This document shows positions 34,331-44,314 of a stretch of DNA of 64,000 nt, piece by piece. The DNA is taken from positions 248,001 through 312,000 of the forward strand of contig NZ_LT840186.1 of the NCBI RefSeq assembly GCF_900177485.1, written 5' to 3'. A program made the translations under genes and the position numbers. Under the pieces are notes generated by a model. It had not been told where the DNA came from, did no database searches, and worked only from the letters and a program-made list of their open reading frames with translations. Source of the DNA: Candidatus Pelagibacter sp. HIMB1321 (GTDB lineage Bacteria; Pseudomonadota; Alphaproteobacteria; Pelagibacterales; Pelagibacteraceae). The first letter of the stretch is position 1. Every line of letters begins with the position of its first letter.

Positions 34331-35527
34331 GTGGATCTAATAAATAAAATTACAAATAATTCAAGTGCTATAGACTTTGAGAAGCTCTCAAATGTAGATA
34401 GGCCAATTGAGGCCGCAAATGGCCTACCCAATCAATGCTACACTGATGATAATTATCTAAAATACGAAAGAGAGAAAATTTTTTGTGATAAATGGACAGT
34501 TATTGGAGTAGGAAGCTCTTTACCCAAATCTGGAGATGCAAGACCATACAATTTACTAGGGATTCCTTTATTGATAGTTAGAGACAGAGAACATCAAATT
34601 AGAGTATTTCATAATGTTTGTAGCCATAGAGGATTTAAACTTGTGGATAAGCCATGTGGTCTTAAAAATGTAATTAGATGCCCATATCACTCATGGGCTT
34701 ATGATTTTAGCGGAAGATTAATAGCAACCCCTCATGTTGGAGGCCTTAATGTTCACGAATCAGAAAAATTTGATAAAGCTAAAAGTAATCTAAAAGAGGT
34801 TAGATCTACAGTTTGGATGGATATGATTTTTGTTAATATTAATTCAAACGAAATTGATTTTGAAGAGTATATTCAACCATTAGAGCAAAGATGGTCAAAA
34901 TTTATTAATAAAGAAGATCAAAAATTAATTAATTACTCGAATGATTTTGGTTATTTTAATTTAGAGGTTAACTCTAATTGGAAATTTGCTATAGAAAATT
35001 ATTGTGAAAGCTATCATTTACCAACAATTCATCCTGAATTAAACAAAGTATCAAATATTAACGATCATTATCATATACAAGGTTTGCCTAATAGATTTGC
35101 TGGCCAGGGAAGTAAAAAATATCAAACTTTAACCAAGGAAGATAAAAGATTTGATACTTTTAAAAATTGGAACAAAGAACAATTACAACACTCAGAATAT
35201 ATAGCTTTGTTTCCAAATGTAATGATCGGATTACATATAGATCATTTTTATATTTTTTGGTTAGAGCCTCTTGCTACCAATAAAACTCGAGAACATATGA
35301 ATATGTATTATATTGGCAATGAAAGTGCTAATGGTGATGAGCTTAAAGAACTTAGAAAACAAAATTCTAAATTTTGGAAAGATGTAATGCTTGAAGATAT
35401 AAGTGCAATTGAAGGAATGCAAGAAGGCAGAGGTTCACCTGTATACAATGGTGGAAATTTTTCGCCCGTAATGGATGCACCAACACATCAGTTTCATAAA
35501 TGGGTAGCAAGTAATTTATCTAAATGA
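34331..35527 (+). CDS. Rieske-type aromatic-ring-hydroxylating oxygenase subunit alpha (GbcA/choline-oxygenase-like)
   Basis: Mononuclear iron oxygenase of 398 residues. The Rieske [2Fe-2S] ligands are Cys97/His99 and Cys117/His120. The catalytic iron site is ENYCESYHLPTIHPE (His229, His234) with the later aspartate in EDISAIE. The pattern matches N-demethylating or N-hydroxylating oxygenases acting on glycine betaine, choline, stachydrine or carnitine. No reductase gene is adjacent. The start is GTG at 34331, right after nine or more Ts and with no Shine-Dalgarno, so the true start is uncertain. Confidence 0.87.
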   Translation: MDLINKITNNSSAIDFEKLSNVDRPIEAANGLPNQCYTDDNYLKYEREKIFCDKWTVIGVGSSLPKSGDARPYNLLGIPLLIVRDREHQIRVFHNVCSHRGFKLVDKPCGLKNVIRCPYHSWAYDFSGRLIATPHVGGLNVHESEKFDKAKSNLKEVRSTVWMDMIFVNINSNEIDFEEYIQPLEQRWSKFINKEDQKLINYSNDFGYFNLEVNSNWKFAIENYCESYHLPTIHPELNKVSNINDHYHIQGLPNRFAGQGSKKYQTLTKEDKRFDTFKNWNKEQLQHSEYIALFPNVMIGLHIDHFYIFWLEPLATNKTREHMNMYYIGNESANGDELKELRKQNSKFWKDVMLEDISAIEGMQEGRGSPVYNGGNFSPVMDAPTHQFHKWVASNLSK

Positions 35528-35931
35528 AAATTATTTTAATAATGGGTTTACCAGGTTCTGGTAAAACAACTTTGGCCAATGAATTAGCACCAATGTTAAA
35601 TGCTAAAAGATTAAATGCAGATGAAGTTAGAAAGGAAGCAAATGACTGGGATTTTTCAGAGGAAGGGAGAAAAAGACAATCTAAAAGAATGGCGGATTTT
35701 GCTTTAAAATTAAAAGAGGAAGGATGTAATGTTGTGGCTGATTTTATATGTCCGACACCTGAGGCGCGATCTTTATTTCCAGCAGATTATGTAATTTGGG
35801 TAGATACTATTAAAGAGGGTAGATTTGATGACACAAATAAAATGTTTATCAAACCAGAAAAATTTGATTATCATGTAACAACACAAGATGCTAAAAATTG
35901 GGCACCTAAAATTTTAAAGGAGATACAATAA
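35524..35931 (+). CDS. APS-kinase-like P-loop kinase
   Basis: A 135-residue P-loop kinase with Walker A GLPGSGKTT (residues 8-16), the RLNADEVRKEANDWDFS segment (about 29-45) and a central VVADFICPTPEAR (about 74-86) that resembles adenylylsulfate kinase (CysC). It is shorter than CysC and no sulfate assimilation genes are nearby, so the substrate may be another nucleotide or sugar. Its start overlaps the Rieske stop by four bases and its stop overlaps the nucleotidyltransferase start by one. Confidence 0.78.
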   Translation: MKIILIMGLPGSGKTTLANELAPMLNAKRLNADEVRKEANDWDFSEEGRKRQSKRMADFALKLKEEGCNVVADFICPTPEARSLFPADYVIWVDTIKEGRFDDTNKMFIKPEKFDYHVTTQDAKNWAPKILKEIQ

Positions 35932-36304
35932 TGGCTTACAAATGGGACAACAGAAAACCAACAGCTCAAATGCTAGGAAGATGGCAACCATTTCATGATG
36001 GACATTACGCTTTGTTTAAAGAAATAATTAAAAAAACAGGTCAAGTTTGTATTCAAATAAGAGATGTGCAAGTGTTGATGATAATCCTTTTGATTTTGAA
36101 ACTGTTAAAAAAAATATTGAAGATAGATTAAATCCTGAATTTGAAGGACAATTTAAAATCATGCTTGTTCCAAATATCACTAATATTTGTTATGGAAGAG
36201 GAGTTGGCTATAAAATTGAAGAGATAGTTTTAGACGAGGAAACTCAAAAAATTTCTGCTACAAAAATTAGAGCGAAAATGAGAGAAGAAGGAAAGCTTAA
36301 ATAG
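35931..36304 (+). pseudogene. Cytidylyltransferase-like nucleotidyltransferase, single-base frameshift
   Basis: The first frame (35931 to about 36071) encodes a nucleotidyltransferase N-terminus with RWQPFHDGHYALF, a HxGH-type motif. It then runs out of frame and stops at 36131. The continuation, in another frame to 36304, ends with the matching ISATKIR motif of the same fold. Restoring one G near 36072 joins CIQIRDVQ to GVDDNPFDF and gives one 124-residue protein. Either the gene is broken or the sequence has a one-base error. It is paired with the APS-kinase-like gene. Confidence 0.8.
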
Positions 36305-36320
36305 GTTTTCCATCATTTTC

Positions 36321-37094
36321 ATGAATATCAAAAATAAAAAATTATTTGATGGGGTTGTTATAGTTACAATAGATGAGCCTAAAACTTATAATTCTCTTTC
36401 ATTTAAAAATTTATCAGATCTTCTCAAAACACTTCAAAAATTAGACAAAGACAAAAAAGTAAAAGTAATTATTCTTGAGGGAGCAGGAAAAGGTTTTAGC
36501 GCCGGTCATAACTTAAAAGAGGTAAAAGGCTTAAAGAATAGAGTTAAATATCAAAAACTATTCAATTTATGCTCTAAGGTTATGCTTCAAATAGTTGAAG
36601 GAAAAAAACCAGTAATAGCAAAAGTACATGGAGCTGCTTTTGCGGCAGGCTGCCAGTTAGTTGCAAGTTGTGATTTGGCATACAGCACAAAGGATGCATT
36701 ATTTGCAACCCCAGGGGTTAACATAGGTTTATTCTGCAGCACACCAATGGTTGCTGTTAGTCGTAAAATAAATAGAAAACCAATGATGCAAATGCTTTTA
36801 ACTGGTGAACCAATAAAAGCTAATTTTGCAAAAGAGATTGGATTAATTAATGATTACTATCCAAAATCAAAACTTAATAACGAAGTTTTAAAAATTGCAA
36901 AAAAAATTGCCTCTAAATCAAATCTTACAATAAAAATTGGTAAAGAAGCTTTTTACAAGCAATTAGAAATGCCACTTAGAAAAGCATACGCATACACAAG
37001 TCAGATGATGACTAAAAATATGATGGCTATGGATGCTAAAGAAGGTATCTCAGCTTTTTTAGAAAAAAGAACTCCTAAGTGGAAAAATAAATAA
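36321..37094 (+). CDS. Enoyl-CoA hydratase/isomerase (crotonase) family protein
   Basis: Crotonase-fold protein of 257 residues. Oxyanion-hole segments are GKGFSAGHNLKE (about 54-65) and HGAAFAAGCQLVASCDLAYS (about 95-114), with TPGVNIGLFCSTPMVAVSR at about 121-139. The family hydrates or isomerises acyl-CoA esters, and the sequence resembles the ECHDC3-like branch. The substrate is unknown. It begins 17 bases after the frameshifted gene. Confidence 0.87.
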   Translation: MNIKNKKLFDGVVIVTIDEPKTYNSLSFKNLSDLLKTLQKLDKDKKVKVIILEGAGKGFSAGHNLKEVKGLKNRVKYQKLFNLCSKVMLQIVEGKKPVIAKVHGAAFAAGCQLVASCDLAYSTKDALFATPGVNIGLFCSTPMVAVSRKINRKPMMQMLLTGEPIKANFAKEIGLINDYYPKSKLNNEVLKIAKKIASKSNLTIKIGKEAFYKQLEMPLRKAYAYTSQMMTKNMMAMDAKEGISAFLEKRTPKWKNK

Positions 37095-37097
37095 TTA

Positions 37098-37532
37098 ATG
37101 CCAGATATTAAAGAAATCTTAGACAAGAATAAAACTATTGCAATGATTGGTGTAAGTAAAGATCATAAAAAACCATCAACAATTGTTATGAAACGTATGC
37201 AGGAATATGGTTTTAAAGTTATTCCAGTTAATCCAAGAGCTAAAGGAGAAAAAATCCTTGGTGAAGAGGTTTTTGAAAAAATAACTGACATAAAAGAAAA
37301 AGTTGAAATAGTAGATGTTTTTAGACCTTCAAGAGAAGTTTACGCAATTGCAGAAGACACAGTTAAAATTGGTGCTAAAGTTCTTTGGTTACAGCTTGGA
37401 ATTAGAGACGAAAAAGCAAAAGAACTCGTTGAAAAAAATAATATTGAATATGTAGATAACAAATGTACAAAAATGGAGTATCAGAAATATTTTTTAAAAA
37501 TGAGACAAGCATTTCCGGTATTAAGTGATTAA
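37098..37532 (+). CDS. CoA-binding-domain protein (YccU family)
   Basis: A 144-residue single Rossmann-type CoA-binding protein: TIAMIGVSKDHKKPSTIVMKRMQEYGF at about 13-39, PVNPRAKGEKILGEEVF at about 43-59 and LWLQLGIRDEKA at about 97-108. The family has no defined enzymatic role. It follows the crotonase gene by three bases, so a shared acyl-CoA context is possible. Confidence 0.87.
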   Translation: MPDIKEILDKNKTIAMIGVSKDHKKPSTIVMKRMQEYGFKVIPVNPRAKGEKILGEEVFEKITDIKEKVEIVDVFRPSREVYAIAEDTVKIGAKVLWLQLGIRDEKAKELVEKNNIEYVDNKCTKMEYQKYFLKMRQAFPVLSD

Positions 37533-37535
37533 AAA

Positions 37536-37955
37536 ATGAATATTGTTAACTTTATACCAATTACTGCTTTTACAGGTGGAATAATTATAGGACTAGCAGT
37601 TGTAATATTTTTCTTACTTAATGGTAGACTTGTTGGAATAAGTGGGATAGCAAGTAATGCACTTTCTTCAAAAGAAAATAAATTCGATAATATTTTATTT
37701 TTACTTGGGTTAATACTTGGTCCAATTATTTACTCTTTTTTTTCAAATCAATCAGTCAGTATAACTATTTCTAATTCTTATGTTGTGATGATTTTAGCAG
37801 GTATTTTAGTTGGTGTAGGTACAAGAATTAGTGGTGGATGTACAAGTGGTCATGGGATTAGTGGAATTGGAAGATTTTCACTAAGATCAGTTATAGCAAC
37901 CGTTTCATTTATGATTGTTGGAATTTTAACTGTTTTGATTAATAATCTAATATGA
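37536..37955 (+). CDS. YeeE/YedE-family membrane protein, first half
   Basis: A 139-residue membrane protein with four helices and the YeeE/YedE motif GTRISGGCTSGHGISGIGRFS (about 97-116). In the family, conserved cysteines guide thiosulfate or other sulfur species across the inner membrane. The second half is encoded by the next gene, which overlaps it by four bases. This split arrangement is common for YeeE/YedE pairs. Confidence 0.88.
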   Translation: MNIVNFIPITAFTGGIIIGLAVVIFFLLNGRLVGISGIASNALSSKENKFDNILFLLGLILGPIIYSFFSNQSVSITISNSYVVMILAGILVGVGTRISGGCTSGHGISGIGRFSLRSVIATVSFMIVGILTVLINNLI

Positions 37956-38362
37956 ATAGAATAGCTTCATTAGTTTCAGGAATTGTTTTTGGTATAGGTT
38001 TAACAATATCAGAGATGATTAACCCAGCTAAAGTTTTGGGATTTTTAGATTTATTTGGTAATTGGGACCCATCACTTATGTTTGTAATGATTGGTGCGCT
38101 AGTTGTTTCTTCACCAATGTTTCATTTGATAAAAAAAAGAGAAAAACCAATATTTGCTGAAAACTTTAATTATTCAAATAATAAAGTAATAGATAGCAAG
38201 TTAGTAATTGGTTCAGCTTTATTTGGTGCTGGATGGGGTTTAGGAGGATTATGTCCAGGACCTGCAATTTCTTCAATTGCACTTTTAAATATTTATTCAA
38301 TTATATTTGTAATTTCGATGTTTCTGGGTTTTTATTTAGTAAAAACTTTAAAATCTATCTAA
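37952..38362 (+). CDS. YeeE/YedE-family membrane protein, second half
   Basis: A 136-residue partner of the preceding gene with four helices. The conserved segments are GLTISEMINPAKVLGFLD (about 16-33) and GAGWGLGGLCPGPAISSIA (about 88-106), with the family cysteine in the latter. Together the pair should make one sulfur-compound permease. A role in thiosulfate or sulfide handling would suit the persulfide-dioxygenase-like gene at 62.7 kb, but this link is speculative. Confidence 0.88.
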   Translation: MNRIASLVSGIVFGIGLTISEMINPAKVLGFLDLFGNWDPSLMFVMIGALVVSSPMFHLIKKREKPIFAENFNYSNNKVIDSKLVIGSALFGAGWGLGGLCPGPAISSIALLNIYSIIFVISMFLGFYLVKTLKSI

Positions 38363-38406
38363 TTTAGAAAAATTTATATTTTCTATAATTTGTTGTAAAA
38401 GCCATA

Positions 38407-40017
38407 ATGAAAAAAATTTATCAATTTTTTGATAATACTTTCCTAGATCTAGGCCGTCAGTTTAAATGGACATATCTTCCACCACTAATGGTATATGTCG
38501 CTGCAGGAATTTCAGGTTTAACAGGAATTGTTGGAACTTTTTTTGTAAAAGATTATTTGAATTTATCAGCAGCTTTTCTTGCAGGTTTAGGATTTTGGGC
38601 TGGTATTCCTTGGGCTTTGAAAATGCCTCTTGGACACATAGTAGATCTCATTTGGAAGAAAAAAAATTACATGGTTTATCTAGGCGCATCATTAATAGCC
38701 CTAAGCTTATTAATAATGTACGGACTTATCATTCACACTAAAGAGATGTCTCAAATATTTAGAGTCGAGACCTGGTTTGTAATTAGTGTTATTTTGGCTC
38801 CTGTAGGTTACGTAATTCAAGATGTAGTAGCTGATGCAATGACTGTAGAAGCTGTTCCCTTGATTGACGATCAGGGAAAGCAATTTTCTAAAGATCAGAT
38901 AAAAGTAATGCATACCACAATGCAAACCCTTGGTCGATTTGCAATAATAGGCGGAACTGTTCTGGTTGCAGTGGCTAATGTAATTTTGTTTAGAAATGTT
39001 GATAGTTTAAATGAAGTAGATAAAATTCAATTATATGGGTCAATTTATATTTATGCTCTTATAATTCCTTTAATATCTGTCTTTGGTGTAATTCTTGCAA
39101 ATTATTTAAGAAATAAAAAAATAAGAAATTTAGAAATACAAGGCTTAAAATTCAAAGACGAAAGAGGAGATGAAAAACCAAAAGTTAATTGGTGGATTTT
39201 AGGTGGAAGTTTAATATTTGTAATTTTTTCATTATCTGTTGGGTCTTTTAAAATTCCTCTAGCTCAAGAAATTGTTTTTGTTGGATCTGTAATTATCATT
39301 TTATTTTTAATGTTTAATTTAATAAAGGAGTTGCCTGAAAATTTAAGATTAACTATTGTTGGAACAGCTGTAATTATTTTTGTTTTTAGAGCTATGCCAG
39401 GACCTGGGCCAGGGTTAACATGGTTTGAAATAGATGTTTTAAATTTTAATGAACAATTTTTCTCTATTTTGTCATTACTTGCATCTGTTTTAACTTTATT
39501 TGGGATAGTTCTTTTAAGGCCATTTATGGCTAAAAATACTATAGCTAAAATTATTGTTGTATTAAGTGTTGCAGGTGCAATTCTACTCCTTCCAAGTATT
39601 GGAATGTATTATGGGATTCATAATTGGACTTCTTCTCTAACGGATGGAGTTGTTGATGCAAAATTTATTGCTATTATAAATACAGCACTCGAGTCACCTT
39701 TGGGTCAAATATCAATGATACCATTACTTGCTTGGATTGCTAAAAATGCTCCTGCTCATTTAAAAGCAACCTTTTTTGCTGTATTTGCTTCTTTTACAAA
39801 CCTTGCTTTATCTGCGAGCGCACTTGGCACAAAGTATATTAATCAAATTTTTATAGTAACTAGAGAGGTAAAAGATAAGGTAACAGGTGAAATCCAAACT
39901 AATGCAGACTATTCTGAGCTCGGTATACTTTTAATTTTTGTGACCCTCTTGACTTTAATTTTACCGATCTTATTTGTGTTCATAATCAACAACAGCAAAT
40001 ATAAAACTTCTGAATAA
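38407..40017 (+). CDS. BT1-family-like (folate/biopterin) MFS transporter
   Basis: A 536-residue membrane protein with about 12-14 helices. Its GIPWALKMPLGHIVDLIW (about 67-84) and QDVVADAMTVEAVP (about 138-151) resemble the BT1 folate-biopterin transporter motifs. The large loop at about 150-165 and the Lys-rich cytoplasmic loop near 235-260 are hydrophilic. Folate import would fit the folate-dependent methyl metabolism on both sides. The assignment is by motif recall, so moderate. Confidence 0.65.
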   Translation: MKKIYQFFDNTFLDLGRQFKWTYLPPLMVYVAAGISGLTGIVGTFFVKDYLNLSAAFLAGLGFWAGIPWALKMPLGHIVDLIWKKKNYMVYLGASLIALSLLIMYGLIIHTKEMSQIFRVETWFVISVILAPVGYVIQDVVADAMTVEAVPLIDDQGKQFSKDQIKVMHTTMQTLGRFAIIGGTVLVAVANVILFRNVDSLNEVDKIQLYGSIYIYALIIPLISVFGVILANYLRNKKIRNLEIQGLKFKDERGDEKPKVNWWILGGSLIFVIFSLSVGSFKIPLAQEIVFVGSVIIILFLMFNLIKELPENLRLTIVGTAVIIFVFRAMPGPGPGLTWFEIDVLNFNEQFFSILSLLASVLTLFGIVLLRPFMAKNTIAKIIVVLSVAGAILLLPSIGMYYGIHNWTSSLTDGVVDAKFIAIINTALESPLGQISMIPLLAWIAKNAPAHLKATFFAVFASFTNLALSASALGTKYINQIFIVTREVKDKVTGEIQTNADYSELGILLIFVTLLTLILPILFVFIINNSKYKTSE

Positions 40018-40056
40018 CAAAATTTGAGTTTTTAAATTTTGAAATTATAAAATGAA

Positions 40057-40626
40057 ATGAAAAAAATATTTTTAATATACGGTCATTATAATGATAATTC
40101 TTTTAATGCAGCCATTAAAAATGAATTTATTAAAGAAGCTGAATTAAAAGGTAATAAAGTTGATGTTGTAGATCTTTATAAAGAAAAATTTGATCCAGTT
40201 TTTGCAGGTGAAGAACCAGATAAAGTAGTTTTAGATCACAGAAAAAGAATTGAACAATCAGATACAATAGTTTTGGTTGCACCAATTTGGAATTTTAGAA
40301 TGCCAGCAATTGTTGAGGGGTGGATAGATAAAGTTTTAGCTCCACCTTGGGCTTATAGATTTAAAAAACTTTGGGGTAATTATGGTTATCCAATTGGAAA
40401 TTTAAAAGATAAAAAAGCAATTATTTTCTGTACCTATGGATCACCTAGACTTGCAATAACTACTTTTTTCCTAAATTTACCTATTAGAAGATTAAAAAGA
40501 GGAGTTTTTCATATGTGCGGTATTTATAATATTATCTACAGAAGATATTTTGCAGTACCATTCGTAAGTAATGAAAAACGAAAAGAATTTCTTGAAGACG
40601 TTAGGGAAACAGCTCGTAATCTTTAA
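40057..40626 (+). CDS. Flavodoxin-fold NAD(P)H:quinone oxidoreductase family protein
   Basis: A 189-residue Flavodoxin_2/KefF-MdaB-like protein: MKKIFLIYGHYNDNSFNAAI at the start, APIWNFRMPAIVEGWIDKVL at about 76-95 (the FMN/active-site loop) and CTYGSPR near residue 128. It would transfer two electrons from NAD(P)H to quinones. The downstream DUF4864 gene overlaps it by 56 bases as drawn. Confidence 0.85.
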   Translation: MKKIFLIYGHYNDNSFNAAIKNEFIKEAELKGNKVDVVDLYKEKFDPVFAGEEPDKVVLDHRKRIEQSDTIVLVAPIWNFRMPAIVEGWIDKVLAPPWAYRFKKLWGNYGYPIGNLKDKKAIIFCTYGSPRLAITTFFLNLPIRRLKRGVFHMCGIYNIIYRRYFAVPFVSNEKRKEFLEDVRETARNL

Positions 40627-41071
40627 GATTATTTTTTTATTTTTTTTAACTATCACAAACTCAAAAGCAGAATTACTCTTACCGAATGTTAATTTTAAGC
40701 CTTTTGATGTGGTTCAGATCCAACTGTTAGCTCTTAAAAATAATGACGAGATTTATGCAAACTCTGGTATCGAACAAACTTGGAATTTTGCCCACCCAAA
40801 TAATAAAAAAATTACAGGTCCTTTAGATAGATTTACTTCCATGATTAAAGGTGAAGGTTATAAAATGTTATTAAATCATATTGAACATTCCATAACCCTT
40901 GTTCAATCTGGCGACAATTGGGCTCAGTTTGAAGTAACAGTGCTTGATCAAAACAAGACTTACCATAAGTTTGATTGGCAAGTTGAAAAGTATGAAAAAT
41001 CTGGTCCTTTGAAGGATTGTTGGTTGACTACAGGAGTGTCTTCTCCAGTGTCACTTGGCTCTTCAGTTTAG
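40571..41071 (+). CDS. Secreted DUF4864-type protein
   Basis: A 166-codon frame whose body, from about residue 35 onward (VVQIQLLALKNNDEIYANSGIEQTW, FTSMIKGEGY, WQVEKYEKSGPLKDCWLTTGV), resembles the DUF4864 family of export-destined proteins. A hydrophobic stretch KIIFLFFLTITNSKA at about 19-33 looks like a signal peptide. The annotated ATG at 40571 leaves a long N-terminus and overlaps the upstream gene by 56 bases; a closer non-ATG start is likely. Function unknown. Confidence 0.7.
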   Translation: MKNEKNFLKTLGKQLVIFKIIFLFFLTITNSKAELLLPNVNFKPFDVVQIQLLALKNNDEIYANSGIEQTWNFAHPNNKKITGPLDRFTSMIKGEGYKMLLNHIEHSITLVQSGDNWAQFEVTVLDQNKTYHKFDWQVEKYEKSGPLKDCWLTTGVSSPVSLGSSV

Positions 41072-41132
41072 TTAGTTATCAACAGATACAATTTTCTTTC
41101 AGAGTAGATAAAAATTTAGTAGGAATCGTTTC

Positions 41133-43565
41133 ATGAAATCAAAAGCTAAAGTAGTTGTTGTTGGTGGAGGAGTAGTTGGAGTTAGTGCTCTTTATCACTT
41201 AGCAAAAAAAGGTTGGTCAGATGTTGTTTTAGTTGAGAGAAAAGAATTAACTTCAGGGTCAACTTGGCATGCTGCAGGATTACTTCCATTATTTAATATG
41301 AGTTATTCTGTAGGACAACTTCATAAATATGCAGTTAATCTTTATAAAAAATTAGAGGAAGAAACTGGAAAAAATGTTGGCTTTAGTGTTGTATCTAATA
41401 TTCGATTAGCAAGCACCAAAGATAGAATGGATGAATATCATCAGTATGCCGGTGTTGCAAAAACAATTGGAGTTGATGTAAAATTTTTAACACCTCAACA
41501 AGTTAAAGAAATTTGGCCACTATGTCATACAGATGATTTAGTTGGAGCAATTCAACATCCTGAGGATGGCTATATTCAACCAGCAGATTTAACTCAAGCA
41601 CTAGCAACCGGTGCAAGAAATATGGGTGCAGAAATTTACAGGAATACAACCGTACTTGCGATGAAGCAAAATAAAGATGGTTGGGTTGTTGAAACTGACA
41701 AAGGTTCTATAGAATGTGAACATATTATTTCTTGTTCAGGAAATTTTGCAAGACAAACAGGTAAAATGGTTGGTTTAGATATTCCTGTTATTCCAGTAGA
41801 ACATCAATACATTGTAACAGAACCTCATCCTGAAATACAAAAAAGAAAAAAAGATGGTTTACCTGAAATGGGAGTTTTAAGAGATAGTGATAGCAGATGG
41901 TATATGCGAGAGGAAGCTGGTGGATTAATATTAGGCCCATATGAAGATGGAGCTCCAGCGTGTTATGTGAATGGACCATCAAAAGATTCAGAGTATGAAT
42001 TATTTCAAGAAGATTTAGATAGACTTGCTCCACACATTGAAGGAGCAATTCATCGTGTACCTGCATTTGGAGAAGTTGGTGTTAAAAAAGTTTACAACGG
42101 TGCAATTTGTTATACACCAGATGGTAATCCAATTGTTGGTCCTGCATGGGGATTAAAAAACTTTTGGATTAATGAAGGACACAGTTTTGGAATTACTGCA
42201 GCAGGCGGAGCAGGTTGGCAATTAGCTGAATGGATTGTAGATGGAGAACCTACAATTGATATGCTAGGTGTTGAGCCTAGAAGGTATGGAGACTATTGCT
42301 CTAAATCATATCTAAAAGCTAAAAATGAAGAAGCTTACAGTCATGTATTTATTACTCACTATCCAGACGAAGAAAGACCAGCTGCAAGACCATTAAGAAC
42401 CTCACCTTGTTATGAAAGAATGAAAGATTTAGGTGCTGTTTTTGGACAAAAATTTGGATGGGAAAGACCAAACTTTTTTGCAACAGATGGAATGGAACAA
42501 AAAGATGATTGGTCATTTAGAAGATCAAAATGGTTCGAGGCAATAAAAAAAGAATGTCAAAATGTAAAACAAAATGTGGGTCTTTTAGACATGACCGCAT
42601 TTGCAAAATGCAGAATTAAGGGTCCAAAAGCTGAAGAGTTTTTAGACTTCTTAGTTGCAAACAAGCTTCCTAAAAAAATTGGGAGAATAAATTTATGTCA
42701 CGCATTAAATACTAAAGGTGGCGTTCACTCAGAATTCACAATAATGAAAGAAGCAGAAAATAGTTACTATCTTGTTTCTGCTGGTTCAAATTTACGTTTA
42801 GATCATGACTGGATTCAAAAATGGATGCCAACAGATGGGTCTGTTACTTTTCAAGACCTTACAAATAGCACAGGCGTTCTTGTTGTTGCAGGACCTAAAG
42901 CAAGACAACTAATGGAAAAAGTTTCAACTGATGATTTTTCCAATGAAAATTTCAAATGGCTAACTGCTAAGAATGTAGATATTGGGTATGCTCCAGTTAA
43001 CGCAATGAGAGTAAACTTTGTTGGAGAATTAGGTTGGGAACTGCATCATCCAATTGAGTATCAAAATCATATTTTTGATAAACTAATGGAAGCTGGAAAA
43101 GATCTAGGCATTAAACCCTTTGGTATTCGAGCAATGAACAGTTTAAGATTAGAAAAATCTTATAAATTAGTTGGAACCGAAATGTCTATAGAGTACTCAC
43201 CTTACGAATCTGGATTAGATAGATTTATCCACCCAAACAAAGGAAATTTTATTGGCTTGGAGGCATTAAATAAATGGAGAGAAAAAGGTTTTGATAATAA
43301 ATTAGTAACTTTAGAAGTTCATAATACAGAGGATGCTGATGTTCTTGGAAATAATCCTATTTACAAAGATGATAAAGTGATTGGAAGAGCAACAGGTGGT
43401 GAGTATGGTTTTAGATTAGATAAATCTATTGCACTTGCAATGGTTAAACCAGAAATGGCAAATGTTGGAGAAAAATTAAAAGTTGATATTTTAGGAAAAA
43501 TATACGATGCAACAGTAATGGATGAAAGTCCTTATGATGCAGAAAATAAATTATTGAGAGCTTAA
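41133..43565 (+). CDS. Dimethylglycine/sarcosine dehydrogenase-type flavoprotein with GcvT domain
   Basis: An 810-residue protein. The N-terminal FAD-dependent amine oxidase domain (GGGVVG at residues 11-16, [11 protein letters not shown] at about 41-51) is followed by a C-terminal GcvT/aminomethyltransferase domain from about 430 to 800. This architecture is that of dimethylglycine or sarcosine dehydrogenase, which remove a methyl group, passing it to tetrahydrofolate and electrons to ETF. Both ETF subunits and ETF-QO follow directly. Whether it acts on dimethylglycine, sarcosine or both is not determined. Confidence 0.9.
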   Translation: MKSKAKVVVVGGGVVGVSALYHLAKKGWSDVVLVERKELTSGSTWHAAGLLPLFNMSYSVGQLHKYAVNLYKKLEEETGKNVGFSVVSNIRLASTKDRMDEYHQYAGVAKTIGVDVKFLTPQQVKEIWPLCHTDDLVGAIQHPEDGYIQPADLTQALATGARNMGAEIYRNTTVLAMKQNKDGWVVETDKGSIECEHIISCSGNFARQTGKMVGLDIPVIPVEHQYIVTEPHPEIQKRKKDGLPEMGVLRDSDSRWYMREEAGGLILGPYEDGAPACYVNGPSKDSEYELFQEDLDRLAPHIEGAIHRVPAFGEVGVKKVYNGAICYTPDGNPIVGPAWGLKNFWINEGHSFGITAAGGAGWQLAEWIVDGEPTIDMLGVEPRRYGDYCSKSYLKAKNEEAYSHVFITHYPDEERPAARPLRTSPCYERMKDLGAVFGQKFGWERPNFFATDGMEQKDDWSFRRSKWFEAIKKECQNVKQNVGLLDMTAFAKCRIKGPKAEEFLDFLVANKLPKKIGRINLCHALNTKGGVHSEFTIMKEAENSYYLVSAGSNLRLDHDWIQKWMPTDGSVTFQDLTNSTGVLVVAGPKARQLMEKVSTDDFSNENFKWLTAKNVDIGYAPVNAMRVNFVGELGWELHHPIEYQNHIFDKLMEAGKDLGIKPFGIRAMNSLRLEKSYKLVGTEMSIEYSPYESGLDRFIHPNKGNFIGLEALNKWREKGFDNKLVTLEVHNTEDADVLGNNPIYKDDKVIGRATGGEYGFRLDKSIALAMVKPEMANVGEKLKVDILGKIYDATVMDESPYDAENKLLRA

Positions 43566-44314
43566 TGAAAATAATAGTCGCTGTAAAAAGAGTAATTGAT
43601 TACAATGTCCAGATTAGAGTTAAAGAAGATGGTTCTGGAGTTGTTACTGATAATGTTAAAATGTCAACTAATCCACCTGATGATAACGCGGTTGAAGAAG
43701 CAGTAAAAATTAAAGAGGCTGGTAAAGCTACAGAGGTAGTTGCAGTTACGATTGGTGAGGATAAAGCTCAGGAGACAGTTAGAAAAGCTTTAGCAGTTGG
43801 TGCTGATAGAGGAATTCATGTGAAAGCAGATGGAATTTTAGAACCATTGGCTGTTTCAAAACTATTACAAAAAGTTGTTGAAAAAGAAAAACCTGATTTA
43901 GTTTTTATGGGCAAGCAAGCAATCGATGATGATTGTAATCAAACTGGTCAAATGTTAAGTGCTTTACTAAATTGGCCACAGGCCACTTTTGCTTCAAAAA
44001 TAGAAGTTAAGGATGGAAAATTAGAAGTCGTGAGAGAGATTGACGAAGGTCTAGAAACAATCGAGATTAATATTCCAGCAATTGTAACTTGTGATTTAAG
44101 GTTAAATGAGCCACGATATGCATCTTTACCAAATATAATGAAAGCAAAGAAAAAACCTGTTGATCAATTAAATGTTTCAGAACTAGGAGTAGATATTGCA
44201 AATAGAGTTGAGCAGATCAAAGTTGAGGAACCTCCTAAAAGAAAAGCGGGAATAAAAGTTGCTAATGTAGCTGAACTTGTTCAAAAGCTTAAAAATGAGG
44301 CGAAAGTAATATAA
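43565..44314 (+). CDS. etfB: Electron transfer flavoprotein beta subunit
   Basis: ETF small subunit of 249 residues, the AMP-binding partner of EtfA. Landmarks are [19 protein letters not shown] at the start, [19 protein letters not shown] (about 32-50) and the [23 protein letters not shown] loop (about 176-198). It overlaps the DMGDH gene and the etfA gene by one base each, so all three are translated together. It probably accepts electrons from the DMGDH flavin. Confidence 0.96.
   Translation: MKIIVAVKRVIDYNVQIRVKEDGSGVVTDNVKMSTNPPDDNAVEEAVKIKEAGKATEVVAVTIGEDKAQETVRKALAVGADRGIHVKADGILEPLAVSKLLQKVVEKEKPDLVFMGKQAIDDDCNQTGQMLSALLNWPQATFASKIEVKDGKLEVVREIDEGLETIEINIPAIVTCDLRLNEPRYASLPNIMKAKKKPVDQLNVSELGVDIANRVEQIKVEEPPKRKAGIKVANVAELVQKLKNEAKVI

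Noticed and set aside
38466..38741. Plus-strand open frame overlapping the BT1-like gene
   Set aside because: Reads through the transporter in another frame with no family resemblance.
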